From: Penelope pileata
Taxonomy: Eukaryota > Chordata > Aves > Galliformes > Cracidae
DNA: 64,000 nt
NCBI GenBank assembly: GCA_013396635.1
Contig: WBMW01005320.1
Coordinates: forward strand, 62,001-126,000
Direction of reading: 5' to 3'
A program made the position numbers and the translations under genes. Numbering within the stretch: position 1 is the stretch's first letter; each line of letters begins with the position of its first letter. The notes under the pieces were generated by a model. The model was not told where the DNA came from, made no database searches, and saw nothing but the letters and a program-made list of their open reading frames with translations. This document shows positions 49,172 through 61,256 of this stretch, piece after piece.

Positions 49172-50317
49172 GTACCTAAAACATTTCTTATTCTACAGCA
49201 AAATAATTGCAATAAAGTAAATACATGTTTTTTTATATATATCTTGAAATGCATACTATATTTTAATAAAATATAACTGAAATAATACCACTAGTAAAAA
49301 GCTGTAGTTAAGTTAAACTAAAAATTGAAATAATTATCCTTTTGTTACTAGTACGTTGAAAAAATGACAAACAGAAAAAGTGCATTTCCAACATGTAGTT
49401 ATCTAGTCAGTCAGAATAATTCATTATTTTTTTCCCCAAATCAGTATTACAAATACTCCATATTTTCTAATGTAATCTCAAATTAGACATCAGTCAGATG
49501 TAAATAGCAAGCACAAATGATTTGCTGCTCTAAAAATTATGTCTGCTCAAAATCAGATTCTAAATTTGAGTGTAAGCATGGAGTTTGACAACTTAGCAAT
49601 TATATCAGATTACTGCATGCAACAGTAAGAGTTCCTTTCAGGAAGTTGTATGTAGGCAAACTATATGTGAAGTGAAAACACAAGTAACTTAAACTTGATT
49701 TCTTCAACTATAATTTTCAATTCTAGACGTGATGACGCAGGAAAATCTAAGGATTTTCCTTTTTGAACTTCAATTGTCAATGAAGTCATAATGTGTGTTT
49801 TGGCTACTTTTAGCATCCATGTAATTATTCAGAAATGTATGAGACATGCATAAAGATGCATAATGGGCTTTACTCTTTATTTTGCTGAATTGATAAGTAT
49901 TAGGGCAAGGTTTTGGGAAAATGATTGACATTCTGATCCAATTCAATCTAAGATTTTTTCCCCTGTCCTAATAATCTCTCTTTCATTTCCCGCTTCAAAT
50001 TATACACATCTGAATACTAATGCATCCAATTTCCATTGTTCATTATTGCAGACGGGAGTCATTTTTCCCCACTGCTCAAGCAGTTTCTCAAGCAAATACA
50101 GATAATATAGATGAAAAACAATTAAAAAAAAAAAAAAAACCTACACACTAAAAAACCCGTATTTGTTGGGTTATTTAACATGCAGTGGTTCACATTCATG
50201 GTGAAGCAGTGTATTCTGGAGATCAGTCCAAAAATATGGAAAAAAAGAGAAATTAACTATATTTTCTGTTCTTTTTACAACCTTATAAATGCATGCTCTT
50301 TCAAAAGGAACTGCAAA
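49172..50317. other. Noncoding AT-rich DNA
   Basis: Nothing recognised other than an A-run at about 50124-50140. Confidence 0.55.
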
Positions 50318-50467
50318 GAATCATAGAATCGTAGTGGATGAAAGAGACTTCCAGGTACCATCGAGTCCAACCCCCCTGCTAAAGCAGTTTCCCTACTGTA
50401 GGTTGCACAGAAAAGCATTCAGGCTGGTCTTGAATATCTCCAGAGAAGGAGACTCCACGTCCTCTCT

Positions 50468-50873
50468 GGACAGTCTATTCCAGTGCTCTGTCTCTCACAG
50501 TAAAGAATCACAGAATCATAGAATGGCTTGGGTTGGAGGGGACCCTGAAGATCATCTAGTTCCAACTCCCCTGTCATGATCAGGATTGCCAACTACTAGA
50601 TCAGGCTGCTCAGGAACCCATCCAACCTAACCTTGAACACTGTTGAAGATGGGGCATCCACAAATTCTCTGNACAGTCTATTCCAGTGCTCTGTCTCTCA
50701 CAGTAAAGAATCACAGAATCATAGAATGGCTTGGGTTGGAGGGGACCCTGAAGATCATCTAGTTCCAACTCCCCTGTCATGATCAGGATTGCCAACTACT
50801 AGATCAGGCTGCTCAGGAACCCATCCAACCTAACCTTGAACACTGTTGAAGATGGGGCATCCACAAATTCTCT
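50468..50873. repeat. 203-bp direct tandem duplication with N at the join
   Basis: Bases 50468-50670 recur at 50671-50873 and appear identical except for the N at 50672. The unit starts in the outer CR1, crosses the outer/inner CR1 junction and ends in the inner CR1. Exact identity and the N at the junction favour an assembly artefact over a biological duplication. Confidence 0.93.
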
Positions 50874-51110
50874 GTTCCACCCTCTGAGTAAGGAATATCC
50901 TCTGAACATTTCTTCTTTTTCTAACCTAAATCTCGCCTTTTTCCTGTTTAAACCCATTCTCCCTTGTCCTATCACTATCTGCCTGTGTCAAAAGTCAGTC
51001 CCCCTTCTGTTTGCAAGCTATTTTCAAGTATTGGAGGGCCACTATGAGGTCTCCCTAGACCCTTCTCTTCTTCAAGCTAAGCAATCCCAACTCAATCTTT
51101 CTTCATAGGA
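50506..51110 (-). mobile_element. CR1 inserted within a CR1 (inner element)
   Basis: A minus-strand CR1 3' end beginning at TCACAGAATCATAGAATGGC and running through GTTGAAGATGGGGCATCCAC, CTAACCTAAATCTCGCC and CCTTGTCCTATCACTATC to CTTCATAGGA. Its 3' terminal portion is present twice because of the 203-bp tandem duplication. It is 5' truncated, and both termini join the outer element. Confidence 0.85.
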
Positions 51111-51330
51111 GAAGTTCTTCCTTATGTTTGTATGGAACTTCCTGTATTCCAGTTTTTGACCATTGTTCCTCGTCCTATTGCTGCACACCACTGCAAAGAG
51201 CCTGGTCCCACCCATTTGGCTCTTTAGATATTTATAAACAATGATGAGATTCCCCTCTCAGTCCTCTCCAGGCTGAACAGTTCCAGGTCTCTCAGCCTTA
51301 TCTCCCACCTTTTCTCCAAACATATCAATT

Positions 51331-51617
51331 TATGTGTCTAATTTTATTTGTAGATTTCTTGGAGAAAAAGCAAGGAAAATCAGCAGTATCTGAACCAAAC
51401 TTGATGGTAAAAAGACTTATGGCCATTCTAGCACATGAGAAACAGATTATGCTTGCTGTTGCCTATGTTGTGTTTTCAATGCACTATCCCAACTGGATAT
51501 GATGTAACAAGTTGACACCACTGCTAGGTGAACTGATTTCACAATGATATTTATAGTGAAATGTGTGAATTTTTCAATGGTTACACAAAAAGTTCTTCTA
51601 GATTCTTCTTTATGTAA
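51331..51617. other. Unassigned sequence between CR1 fragments
   Basis: About 290 bp. No gene or repeat recognised. Confidence 0.5.
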
Positions 51618-51815
51618 TTGCAGATTGCCCATTAACCTGTCAAAGTGGCTTTTGAAGGTCTTCAGGAAGGAGGACTCCACAGTCTCTGTGGGCAACCTGT
51701 TATCTTACTCTGTCACCCACACAATAAAAAAGTGATTGCTTGTATTCAAAGGGAACCCGTTGTGTTTCCATTTAGGCCCATCGCCTGTTGTCCTGTCACT
51801 AGGAAACGTTGGAGA
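51618..51815 (-). mobile_element. CR1 fragment
   Basis: Reverse-complement CR1 3' region. Words are AGGAAGGAGGACTCCACAGT, CTCTGTGGGCAACCTGTTAT, GGAACCCGTTGTGTTTCC and CCTGTTGTCCTGTCACTAGG. Neither element end is present. It belongs to a different copy from the nested pair just upstream. Confidence 0.8.
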
Positions 51816-53591
51816 GTGTTTTAATTTTCATTGCATCCTCCCAAAGATTGTTTTGCAAGGTTTCAGAGGTCTTTTCTGTGAAAGCAGGGCATGGACAGAA
51901 CAAAAAAATCTTCAGAAAAAGATATTAAATTGCTATTTTATATGAGTGTTTCAATAATGCATAGGACTTTTGTACTATACGTTATGCTAGCCAATAAAGT
52001 CCATGCAATCTTCTAGAGAGCAGTGAGTTCCAGATTTAGGAAAAAGTCATCAAAGTGAAACGGCTCATGTGTCGGACATATGAACGCCTTCATATTGCGT
52101 AGGAAAAATGCATGCAAAAAATTTTATGACAAAATCTGGTTGACAGTCAATATAGCTGAGCATGTTATAAGATATAAACCAAAGTGTTACTTGAACTACA
52201 CTCAGCAGCTTTCAAGCCACATCTAATCTGCATCCAGTATTTCTCCAAAATAAATATTATAATAAATCTACTTGAGTTTGTGTTTTGATAAATAATTATT
52301 TTTTAGAATTAAAAGGGAATATTTGTTTGAGATATTTAATTTATTAATTGCTGCTACTTATAATCCCTATCTCTCTTGGAGATCTTAAGCTGGGATTAAA
52401 AAACTGGGATTTACTTTTATAAATCTGTTAGACTAAACCAACATCAAAACTAATTTTGTGTCAGAGAAGAATGACATTCACAAAACAAGTGATGAAGGAG
52501 AAAGATGACAAAGGATACAGCTGAAGTAGTTAACAAGAGGTTAAAAGGAAAGGTTTAGGGACTGGCTAAAGAAAGCAATAATGTAAAAGTAAAAATAAAA
52601 CCTCAACAACTATTGACTCCTAACTCTGTAAAAGACATTTAAGAGGTTCACTTAATAATTCAGATGGAATGAGGTATTTTTATTTCTCAATATTTTACAT
52701 TGTAAAATATATTAAATTTTTCCATCTAGAATCATAGATTAGATGTTGCTTGTTTTCTGTACTAATTAGTCTACTGGAATGCAACATTATTTTCTAAGTG
52801 ACACATGTAGATATAAAATACTGCATTTTTATCTCATTGGAAATTAAACGGAGTAGAAAACATCAATAAATATTATTTCCAAGTGCTTGTATAATTTGCT
52901 AAATGTACTCAATAAATTGTATTTTAAAATTAATTATATTGTTAATGAATGTAATAATGAATTATAAGCATATGGAAGGGAAAATAATCAAGTTGTGTAT
53001 TGGAAATATTTGCCAGTGGAAAAAACGTGATTCATTTTTAGCCTTCTCTGCTGGTCAATAGTGAACTTGAAAGTATAAAATAGAGCCCAGGCTCCTGACT
53101 AGGTTTTTGCTAAGATATTTGTCCATTAGTTTCTCTGTCTCTCTCTCTCTTTTTCTTCTTTTTATACCTAAGTGGATATAGAAGCAGATAAAGACAAGGA
53201 CTTCTGCAGAGAAGGAAAACAGAAGAAGAGGGACCTCACTGGGGCATTGTAACCTAGATGTTTCCAGGGGAAAACGATTACCTCTGACAGAGATTGTGGT
53301 TAAGATGACATGTTCCTCCTTCACGATGTCTGGGAGAAGAGCTGCAGAAAGAAATCACACAGGTACGGAGTAGAAGCAGGCAAAATAAGGACTCTGGGAC
53401 ATTTGGAACACTTCCTAAAGTTTTCGTTGACTTTTCTACCTTAGATTTTCTTGCTGATTGATCTGTGGTCTGTCTCAACATTCCCATTATTCACTAACAA
53501 TAACACTGGACCAGTTTACATACTTTTCCCTACAGTGGTTCTGTCTACGTATCTTTCCACATCTTATTCAATTTACCTAAACACTCCTCCA

Positions 53592-53630
53592 CAAATAAAT
53601 AAATAAATAAATAAATAAATACATAAATAA
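53592..53630. repeat. (AAAT)n microsatellite
   Basis: About nine AAAT units with one C interruption. Confidence 0.95.
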
Positions 53631-56600
53631 AAACTATGTAGTTGTGTAGTCTTTGTCATTATGTTTCTTAGTTTCTATTCTACATGCACATTCACATAAT
53701 CAGTACAAAATCTAGCAAATAGCTTTAAGTAAGTCAAATATTTAAGGAAAATTTATTGAATCTAACCTTAAGCACTATTGGAATCTAGATCTGAGCTAAC
53801 CACTTTGGGCTACCTTTATAGTCAGTGAAGAGAAATTGAAATACCTTCTATAATATAATTCATCTAAACAAAAGGTAGACATCTAGTATAGGTCGTACCA
53901 ATTGCACCTTAAATGTGTCTATTTCTTTACTTTAGTTACAAAGGCTACAGTAACTAACAACTGCACTGCAGAAAACTGAGGTTGTATGAAATGATTCTCG
54001 CCCTCTGCTATCAATTTTTCATCATATTTTCGTATAAGAAGTATAAATGTTTTCTGAAAGTCAACAATAATGTTATTACTATTTTGTCATGCTTTTTTTG
54101 TTTGTTTGTTTATTTGGGATTTTCCTTTGATATTAGTTTCTAATGTCCAATATCAAGGAATTGATCTATGAGTTAAGTTGGTTCTCTTCCACGTTGTATA
54201 ATGACATGCATAGATTCCTGGGCATTAGCTGCTTAAGAACACTCACTCATAGAAACATGAACAATTTAGTGTTAAACATTTGATCAATATGAGACTTTCA
54301 GAAGAGAAAGTAGTGTTAAAAGTTTATTCATTCTGTGCACTCTTTAAAGATGATTAACTGTCTTTATTATATTAAAGCAAACTCAAAGCCATCTGCCAAA
54401 GGCGATTGTGTCCAAGCACTGAAACCATTTCATGTGAAAACTCATTTTCAGGCTCCTAATTATTTTTCATTATAGTGGCAGTGTGGAATAGATTGGAATT
54501 GGACAGTAATTGCCAGGTCTGAGCAGTGCGGACCATTGCAATGTATCAGTTTAGATGAAGTGTGACAAGGATACATCTAGCTACTATATAACTTCCATTA
54601 AGCAACTTCCCTGTCCCTGATCATGTAACACTTCATAGAATGTGGTCAGCACAAGGTCATAATAATGGCTTTCTGTCTGACTTCGAGAATTTTGTACATG
54701 CACAAGCTGTTAACCCCCTCTGTTAGCATCACACTAACAATGTCCAGTTATTACAGTTGTCAAAGATATTTACAGTATTTCTCCAGAGGGGATAGGAGAA
54801 CCTTAAAAGGTTGCAGAACTTATATATGTATATTTTAATGCTTCATGAAACTAAACTATTCTGGAATCAAGAAACAAATTACCCAGAAGGTAATAAAATG
54901 CTTTTCCACAGTGGGTCATGTTAGATACTGCAGCATAAATTGGAAAAGAAATTATCTTAGGTTCAAGCTCTTAATCTATAGGCATTTCTAGCAGCAAAAC
55001 ACTTTTATCTCATATTTCAGTCTTTAATTCACTTCTTCATTGCTCTTTCCACTTTCTCTTCCCAGAACAAAGGCATCAGGACTTGATCTAACCATCTCTG
55101 AAGTAAATAATCATACTCACACTAGCTTTACAAGCCTAATAGGCCTTGGCTCTAACATAATACTATAAGATAAATCTATTCACTCTAATATTTTCGTTAC
55201 TATTTTGGACTTACATCGTTTCATTTTTTAATTTAATTTCATTTTTTCAGCTTGTATTTAGAAAAGTGTATTTTCAGATTTGGGAGTCAATTTCTGTTTC
55301 TGAATATTCTCCTCATTGACTAAGGAAGAGCATTCAGCATTCAAGCAGCAGAAGTTAATGACCAGTTCGGAGAACATCCTGAGTTCAATTTTTATCCTCT
55401 CTTAATGTAAGCAACTTTTGCCAGCAGTGACACTAAGGGGAATGTTGGCTGTCTCTTTCATTGATGATACCAAACACTGTAACTCTGACTCCGTGGCAGA
55501 TATTCAGTCACATAAAGCCTCTTTTCAAAAGGTGAACCCAGAGTTCATCTCATCTTTTCTTACGTACATAATCTGTACTTTAAATACAGTGAAAGCACGT
55601 GTCTGAATGGTTTTGTAATGTGAGGAAATTGTACTGTATTCAGAAATATGTCATAGCACTAGCTCAGCTATTTCTCAGAGGTATAATATACTGCACAGAT
55701 ACATTCACAGCTAGAATGAGTGTTTTCTCAAAGCTCAAGTATTTACTGTTCAGCATTTGAAAAGCTGTATAAAATGCCAATTCAAGAACAGAATTATTAA
55801 AAAGAATGTTTATTTTGTCTGCTGTAAACAGCACTAATCTTCTAAAACTCCAAGGATGACAACATATCATTTTGTTTTCCATGTCATTCCCAGCAGAGAC
55901 AACTTTAAAAAATATTTTTTAATAAAAGGAAAAAAATACAATTAATGAAGGTATCTGTCATCAATGAACACATAAATAAAAATATTTTAAAATATTCTAG
56001 AAGAGTAAGAAATTCATAATAAGGTATTCTAAAAGTGGTTGTTTGTAGCTTTTTATTTGTAATCATTTTTTAATTTCTTTCCAAAAGATTTCAGCCAGTT
56101 TATTTGACTATAATAGTGTTTTCTGGCTTTGTTTTTGGTAGAAGCTAAACATTTGAGAAAAAGTCTTTCCCCTATAATACTCAAAATGAGCCACACTTTG
56201 TACACAATAAAAATCTCCGTAGTGTGTATATCATCTTAACTTGATATCAGGAGTCAGTTTAAGGTGGTATCAACACTGCATTGAAATTCTGACTTCACGT
56301 TTAACTTCACTTTATATATGCAGACTTCACAAGTCTACATATATATGCATATAGCTTTGGGACATACTCACTGGCTAACCTGGTACGAATCGTTCATGGA
56401 AGTCAATTCCACTCTTCTAGGTAAAATTGGAGTTACAGGGTTGGATCTTACTTTACTGACCCTGTCTTGCAAAGATCTTTTAGTACATTTTGTATCTTTG
56501 TCCATTCACTTTAATGGCAATGTGCCTCATGCTGTGTTGAGGCCACTGTCTCATTAGATAAATCCATCAGCAGGAAGAGATAAAATGCTTCTAGGATAAC

Positions 56601-57542
56601 TCTTCATGTAGTGTAACTTGATTCCAGAAGAAACCTATATGAAGCATTAAAAACACATCTCATGATATTTAAGAGAGAATATGTTTCAATGTAGGGCCTT
56701 TGTCTTTGCAAAATTTGTAAATGGCAATACAAAACCATAGCCTAAGATAGCAGGACAAGACAATTGGATAGAAGAAGTTCAATACATGCAAGTGTACAAG
56801 ACTGCTGACTTGGAGTCTAATTTGATATTCCTGGGCATCGTATCATGCTTAACCATTCTACAGCAAATGAAATTTGTAGGAGGGAAGTGACTACCAATTT
56901 TTGATAAATCATGAACATTTTTGAACAGTGTAGACCTCATTTCTAAACTAGACAGAGTTAGAAATTCAAGTATCTGTGCCTGAGGCAGCTGTAAAGAACC
57001 TCTCAGTCCAAGGTCATTGCCAAATCAGTAAGCTCATGTTGCAGTATATCTCTGGGAACTGGTCTCCCATGTCCTAGATCCTCCACTTCTTCAATGTCTG
57101 TTTGTCTACGCTTGCAAAGCTATAGCAACCCATCTGGGTAATAGATGCAATGCATATATGTGGCTGGTGTATAAGTGAAGTACCATCCTTGGACTAGGAA
57201 ATGCATATTTTGCACGTGCATGCTTTGTTCAAGCAATAAATGTAAGGACAAAGATAAATCTGCATGCTTTTCTCATCCTTCATGTGACCTCACACACTGA
57301 GCTTCCCAACACATCTTCTTCCTACTGAGTTCCAGACACAGATCGTTCAAACAATTTATTACAAGAGGTGTTTAAAGTTCAATAATCTAAGCATTTTGAT
57401 AACCTTCTGGTTGATACAGTAAAAGTGTATTTCTTATAGTTTCAAACAACACGTTGAGAAGGAAGTGAGGCAGGCTGGAGGATTAAATCAGTACTGAAAA
57501 GATGAAAACTGAGATGAAATTCATTAGGGACAAAAACAAGGC

Positions 57543-57572
57543 AAAAAGAAAGAAAGAAAGAAAGAAAGAAAC
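57543..57572. repeat. (GAAA)n microsatellite
   Basis: About seven GAAA units. Confidence 0.95.
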
Positions 57573-60189
57573 AAATCAGTAAGAAGAAGTTGCAGAAAGA
57601 AAGATTAAGACCAGCAAGTATTTGCGTAGTTGCAGGATGAAATGGATTATGGATTATCTCAGAACGTTATATGATCACTAGATTCTTTAGAAACATCCAT
57701 AACATTTGCCTGTGGATGTCTTTCCAGATCTATTTTTATTTTCTGTGGTTCTAACTTTGTACTGAGGTGGAACAGTTCAACAAATACACAAGTGTACAAA
57801 TTTAATCAATAGAAACTGTTTATGTCATTACCAAATTCCTTGCTGCCTGAGCAGAGAATGCCTGATCACCACTCTGTTCTGTGTCTATGGCAGAAGGAAT
57901 GCAGGAGCATGTAATCATTTCATCAGTTCTGTCCTTACAAATGTTGTGCTTCTGAAACAACATCTATATGAGCTATGTCTCTACCATCTGCTTCTACAAC
58001 TAGGTTTTTTATCTTTGATCTGAACTGGAACACTTCTGGCTTTGTAAAAGAATTATAAACCAATTTGTTAGGTTGAAAGAACATCTTCATCCTCGCTGTC
58101 CCAAGACAGTCTTGAAACACTGTCTCAAGGACATTGTGATTACAGCAGCAAGCTGAGACTGTCTTCTTCCAACACTGTTAGGATATGGTCAAACTTCATA
58201 TGAGTGAACAGACCAGAGTTCAGCAATGATGTGTATGTTGACGTATGGTAGCAAAGGCTAAATAAACTTAGAATTTTTGAGGACCTCCAGATCACTGTGT
58301 CCCTAGTCACAGCTTGTGCAGAATGGATCCTCTGAGCCAGACTTCCATCTCTTTATTTTAATTCTCATCTGTGTTGCTAGCAAGCTGATCATGCATCTCA
58401 GTGCATTCACTGAAGTATACATGGTAGGATCCTACCACTGAAATACAATTTAGACAGATCAGTTCACATAGCTGACTAGTAAGCGGATAAAGGGAACATA
58501 AATATTGGAGTTTTCAAGTTTTCAAGGAAACAGCGGCCTCATGAGCTGTCACAGAGTGCATGAAAACCAGACAAGTTAGATGCAGCAATAAAGGTAGCGA
58601 GTAGACATACAGTGGATGCAGGGACACATATAGTTACCATGTGTCTTGGCATGGGTGGGTTGTTAGTCTTGTAAAAACGTGAAGAAAACGTCTAAATGTA
58701 ACTGACATAATTGTGTTGCTGTATGTTCATGTTTTATAGACACATGTCGTTCAAACAAGGCTTGACCCCTCAAATATGTGTTTTTCTGTGGCTGCCAAAA
58801 GTACAAAAGACAATATGCCCAGCAAAGTCCAATAATTACTGTTTACAGAATGTGTATGTTAATTATTTTTTGAACCTTACCCTAAAGCTAAAAAGTCTAT
58901 CATTCTCAAGAATATTTTAAATGTACATAAATGAATTATATATTTTTGTAATTTGTTAAAATCAGGAGAAAAGTGAAAATAAGTTTAATTAAAACATCAA
59001 AATTTAGTACAATGTTTTAAGATGGGATTTGAGACAAAAACAAATTAGGAATTATCTTGTTATGAAAGTTAGGTTGTATTAGCAACAGTTAATTTAATAC
59101 ACAAGTGAACTAACATAACATGATAACTATAAGCCCAATTAATTTACATGGAAGTATATTAAAGGAATATGTTGACTTCACTGGCATCAGTCGCAATTCT
59201 GTTGACAATATAATCAGAATTTTTCACCTCAAAATGTATTAAGTATTTGACTTGGTTACCACAGTCCAGTGTAGAAGCTGGTGTTCAAAAAGGCCCAAAC
59301 ATATATCCTTTGGAGGAAAATGTAACATACAATCCACCCTATTTACCTAGATACTCAGTGCTACAGGGTTTATATTGTTTTCTACAAAAGAACTAAATAG
59401 ATTTTTTTTTTTAATTTGGCTTGCATATTTGATGCAGTTCACTGTGCTGTGCGTGATGTTCCCTGCAATTTTTACAATGTGGCCCCTTGAAATGAATGGA
59501 ATGATCAGCCCTCAGAAGTTTAAAGAGAAACACAAAGGAAAAGGAAGGAAGAAATAACAAAGATCAAGTTCACTAACCTTGTATTGTATTATAGCTGTCA
59601 AAATGAAATAGAATTTATCAGAATTATCATATTAAGGGAGATAAGCTCTAACCAAAGTCCTATATATCAGTGTCAACGCAATAGCTGTAGTGAAAGTGCA
59701 AAAGTTAAGCAATGAGAATTTCCTAAGAATGTATTGACCCTTGCAATGTAGTAGTATAATCCATGTAATTTATGTGAACTATCGTCCCTTTACTCTCTTG
59801 ACCTCAGGGCAACTACATGTTCAGCTATTTTTATTCAGACTCAATCATAAAACTACTAGAGGGAAGGAAAGTGGAATACATTTTTCATCAAATTTCCAGA
59901 TGAAACATGGTTGAATTTCATAAAAGATGAATTTGTATACTTATTTATTTATTTGTCTACAGATCTAAAGTGCTTACAGACTTCTTATTGCTAAGAAAAG
60001 CAATAGTGGAAAGTTCTGCGATTTGATCATACACCTATGCTGAATTTTCATTTTATGCATGAAAATTGTATATATGAGCAGACTTTATGACCAGAGAAAA
60101 ACTACCCCAAAAAGGAGGTCTTTAACACATGATGCTTCAATTTTAATTCTAATTCCAATCTGGAAATCTACAGTGTCCAAACAAACTGA

Positions 60190-61256
60190 ACATGATCCTG
60201 GGCAACCTGTAGTTTCCCGGATCCTCCTTCTTGTCCTTTTTGAACACTGGAGTGACATTGGCTGTCCTCCAGTCTTTGGGCACCTCTCCCTTTCTCCAAG
60301 ACCGTTCAAAGATTATAGAGAGCAGTTCAGCAATCACCTCTGCCAGCTCCCTCAGCTCCATCGGGGCCCATGGATTTCTATGCATTGAATTTGCCTTGCT
60401 GCTCTTGGACAATTTCCTCCTCAACCAAACGGAAGTCTTCCATTCCTCAGAATCTCTCTCCCAGCTCCAGGGTCCAGAATTCCCAAGGGGAAGTCTTTGT
60501 AGTAAAGATCGAAGCAACGGAGGTGTTCAGTATCTCCACCTTCTCAGCATCCCCCATTAACAGGACATGCCCTTCATTGAGTAGGGGTTCCACATTTTCC
60601 CTAGGCTTCCTTTTGCTGTTGACATGCTGAAAAAAACCTTTCTTGTTATCCTTTATCTCCTTTGCCAGATTCAATTCCAAGTGAGCCTTAGCTTTCCTTG
60701 TCGCATCCCTACAGGCCCTGACAACATTCTTATATTCTTTCCAAGTGGACAGGCCCTTTTTCTGCATTTCATGGACCTTCTTCTTCTCTTTGAGTTTCTC
60801 CATGAGCTCCTTGGTCATCCATGCAGGTCTCCTGCCACCTTTCCCCGATTTCTTACTCTCAGGGATGCACTGACTCTGAGCTTGGAAGAAATGCTGTTTA
60901 AATGTTGATCAGCTCTCATGGGCCTCCTTACCCATGGGATATCTCCAAGTAGGTCCTGGAAGAGGTCAAAATTGGCTTTCCTAAAGTCCAGGATAGCAAT
61001 CCTACTTATTGCTTTGCTTCTTCCACTCAAGATCCTGAACTCAATCATCTCATGACTGCTGCATTCCAAGCTGCTCTCAACCTTCACATCCTCAGTGAGC
61101 CCTTCCTTTTTGGTAAGAACAAGGTCCAGTAGCACGTTCCACCTCATTGTACTGCCATCTGCATCAGAAAGTTACCTTCATGCATTGCAGGAACTGTCCG
61201 TACTGTGCGTGCCTGGCCTTGTTGCTTATCCAACAAATACCCAGATGATTAAAGAT
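60190..61256 (-). mobile_element. CR1 internal fragment (both ends missing)
   Basis: A minus-strand slice of CR1 ORF2 from the C-terminal endonuclease to the start of RT. It has no 3' untranslated region or terminal octamers on the left (60190) and stops inside the endonuclease on the right (about 61256). Retaining only the interior is unusual for CR1, whose copies normally keep the 3' end, and implies a later deletion or rearrangement. Confidence 0.88.
60190..61256 (-). pseudogene. CR1 ORF2 endonuclease-to-RT segment, frameshifted
   Basis: Three overlapping minus frames. The far upstream edge translates as FNHLGICWISNKARHAQ, a decayed form of the endonuclease GDFNHPDICW motif. The frame 61147-60815 carries LLDLVLTKKEGLTEDVKVE, then SSHEMIEFRILSG and ILDFRKANFDLFQDLLGDIP, the endonuclease C-terminus. 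The frame 60818-60447 carries the linker: TKELMEKLKEKK, RACRDATRKAKAHLELNLAK and EIKDNKKGFFQHVNSKRKPR. The frame 60517-60149 carries ELREL plus AEVIAELLSIIFERSW, then DWRTANVTPVFKKDKKEDPG, the RT N-terminus. The frame breaks make it inactive. Confidence 0.88.

Larger units (their letters stand above)
50318..51330 (-). mobile_element. CR1 interrupted by a second CR1 (outer element)
   Basis: Outer minus-strand CR1 in two pieces. The 3' piece is 50318-50507, from GAATCATAGAATCGTAG through GCTGGTCTTGAATATCTCCA to TGTCTCTCACAGTAAAGAA. The continuation is 51111-51330, from GAAGTTCTTCCTTATGTTTG through GAACTTCCTGTATTCCAG to CTCCAGGCTGAACAGTTCC. CR1 elements normally read straight from CACAGTAAAGAA into GTTCTTCCT, so the intervening about 600 bp are a later insertion. 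The 5' end is truncated near 51330. Confidence 0.85.
51816..60189. other. Noncoding AT-rich DNA, 8.4 kb
   Basis: The longest stretch without a recognised element. No open frame exceeds about 90 codons and none shows a domain. A CT-rich tract is at 53131-53160. Confidence 0.55.

Noticed and set aside
53592..53630. Possible CRISPR-like or satellite array
   Set aside because: A plain AAAT microsatellite without spacers. CRISPR is not expected in a bird genome.
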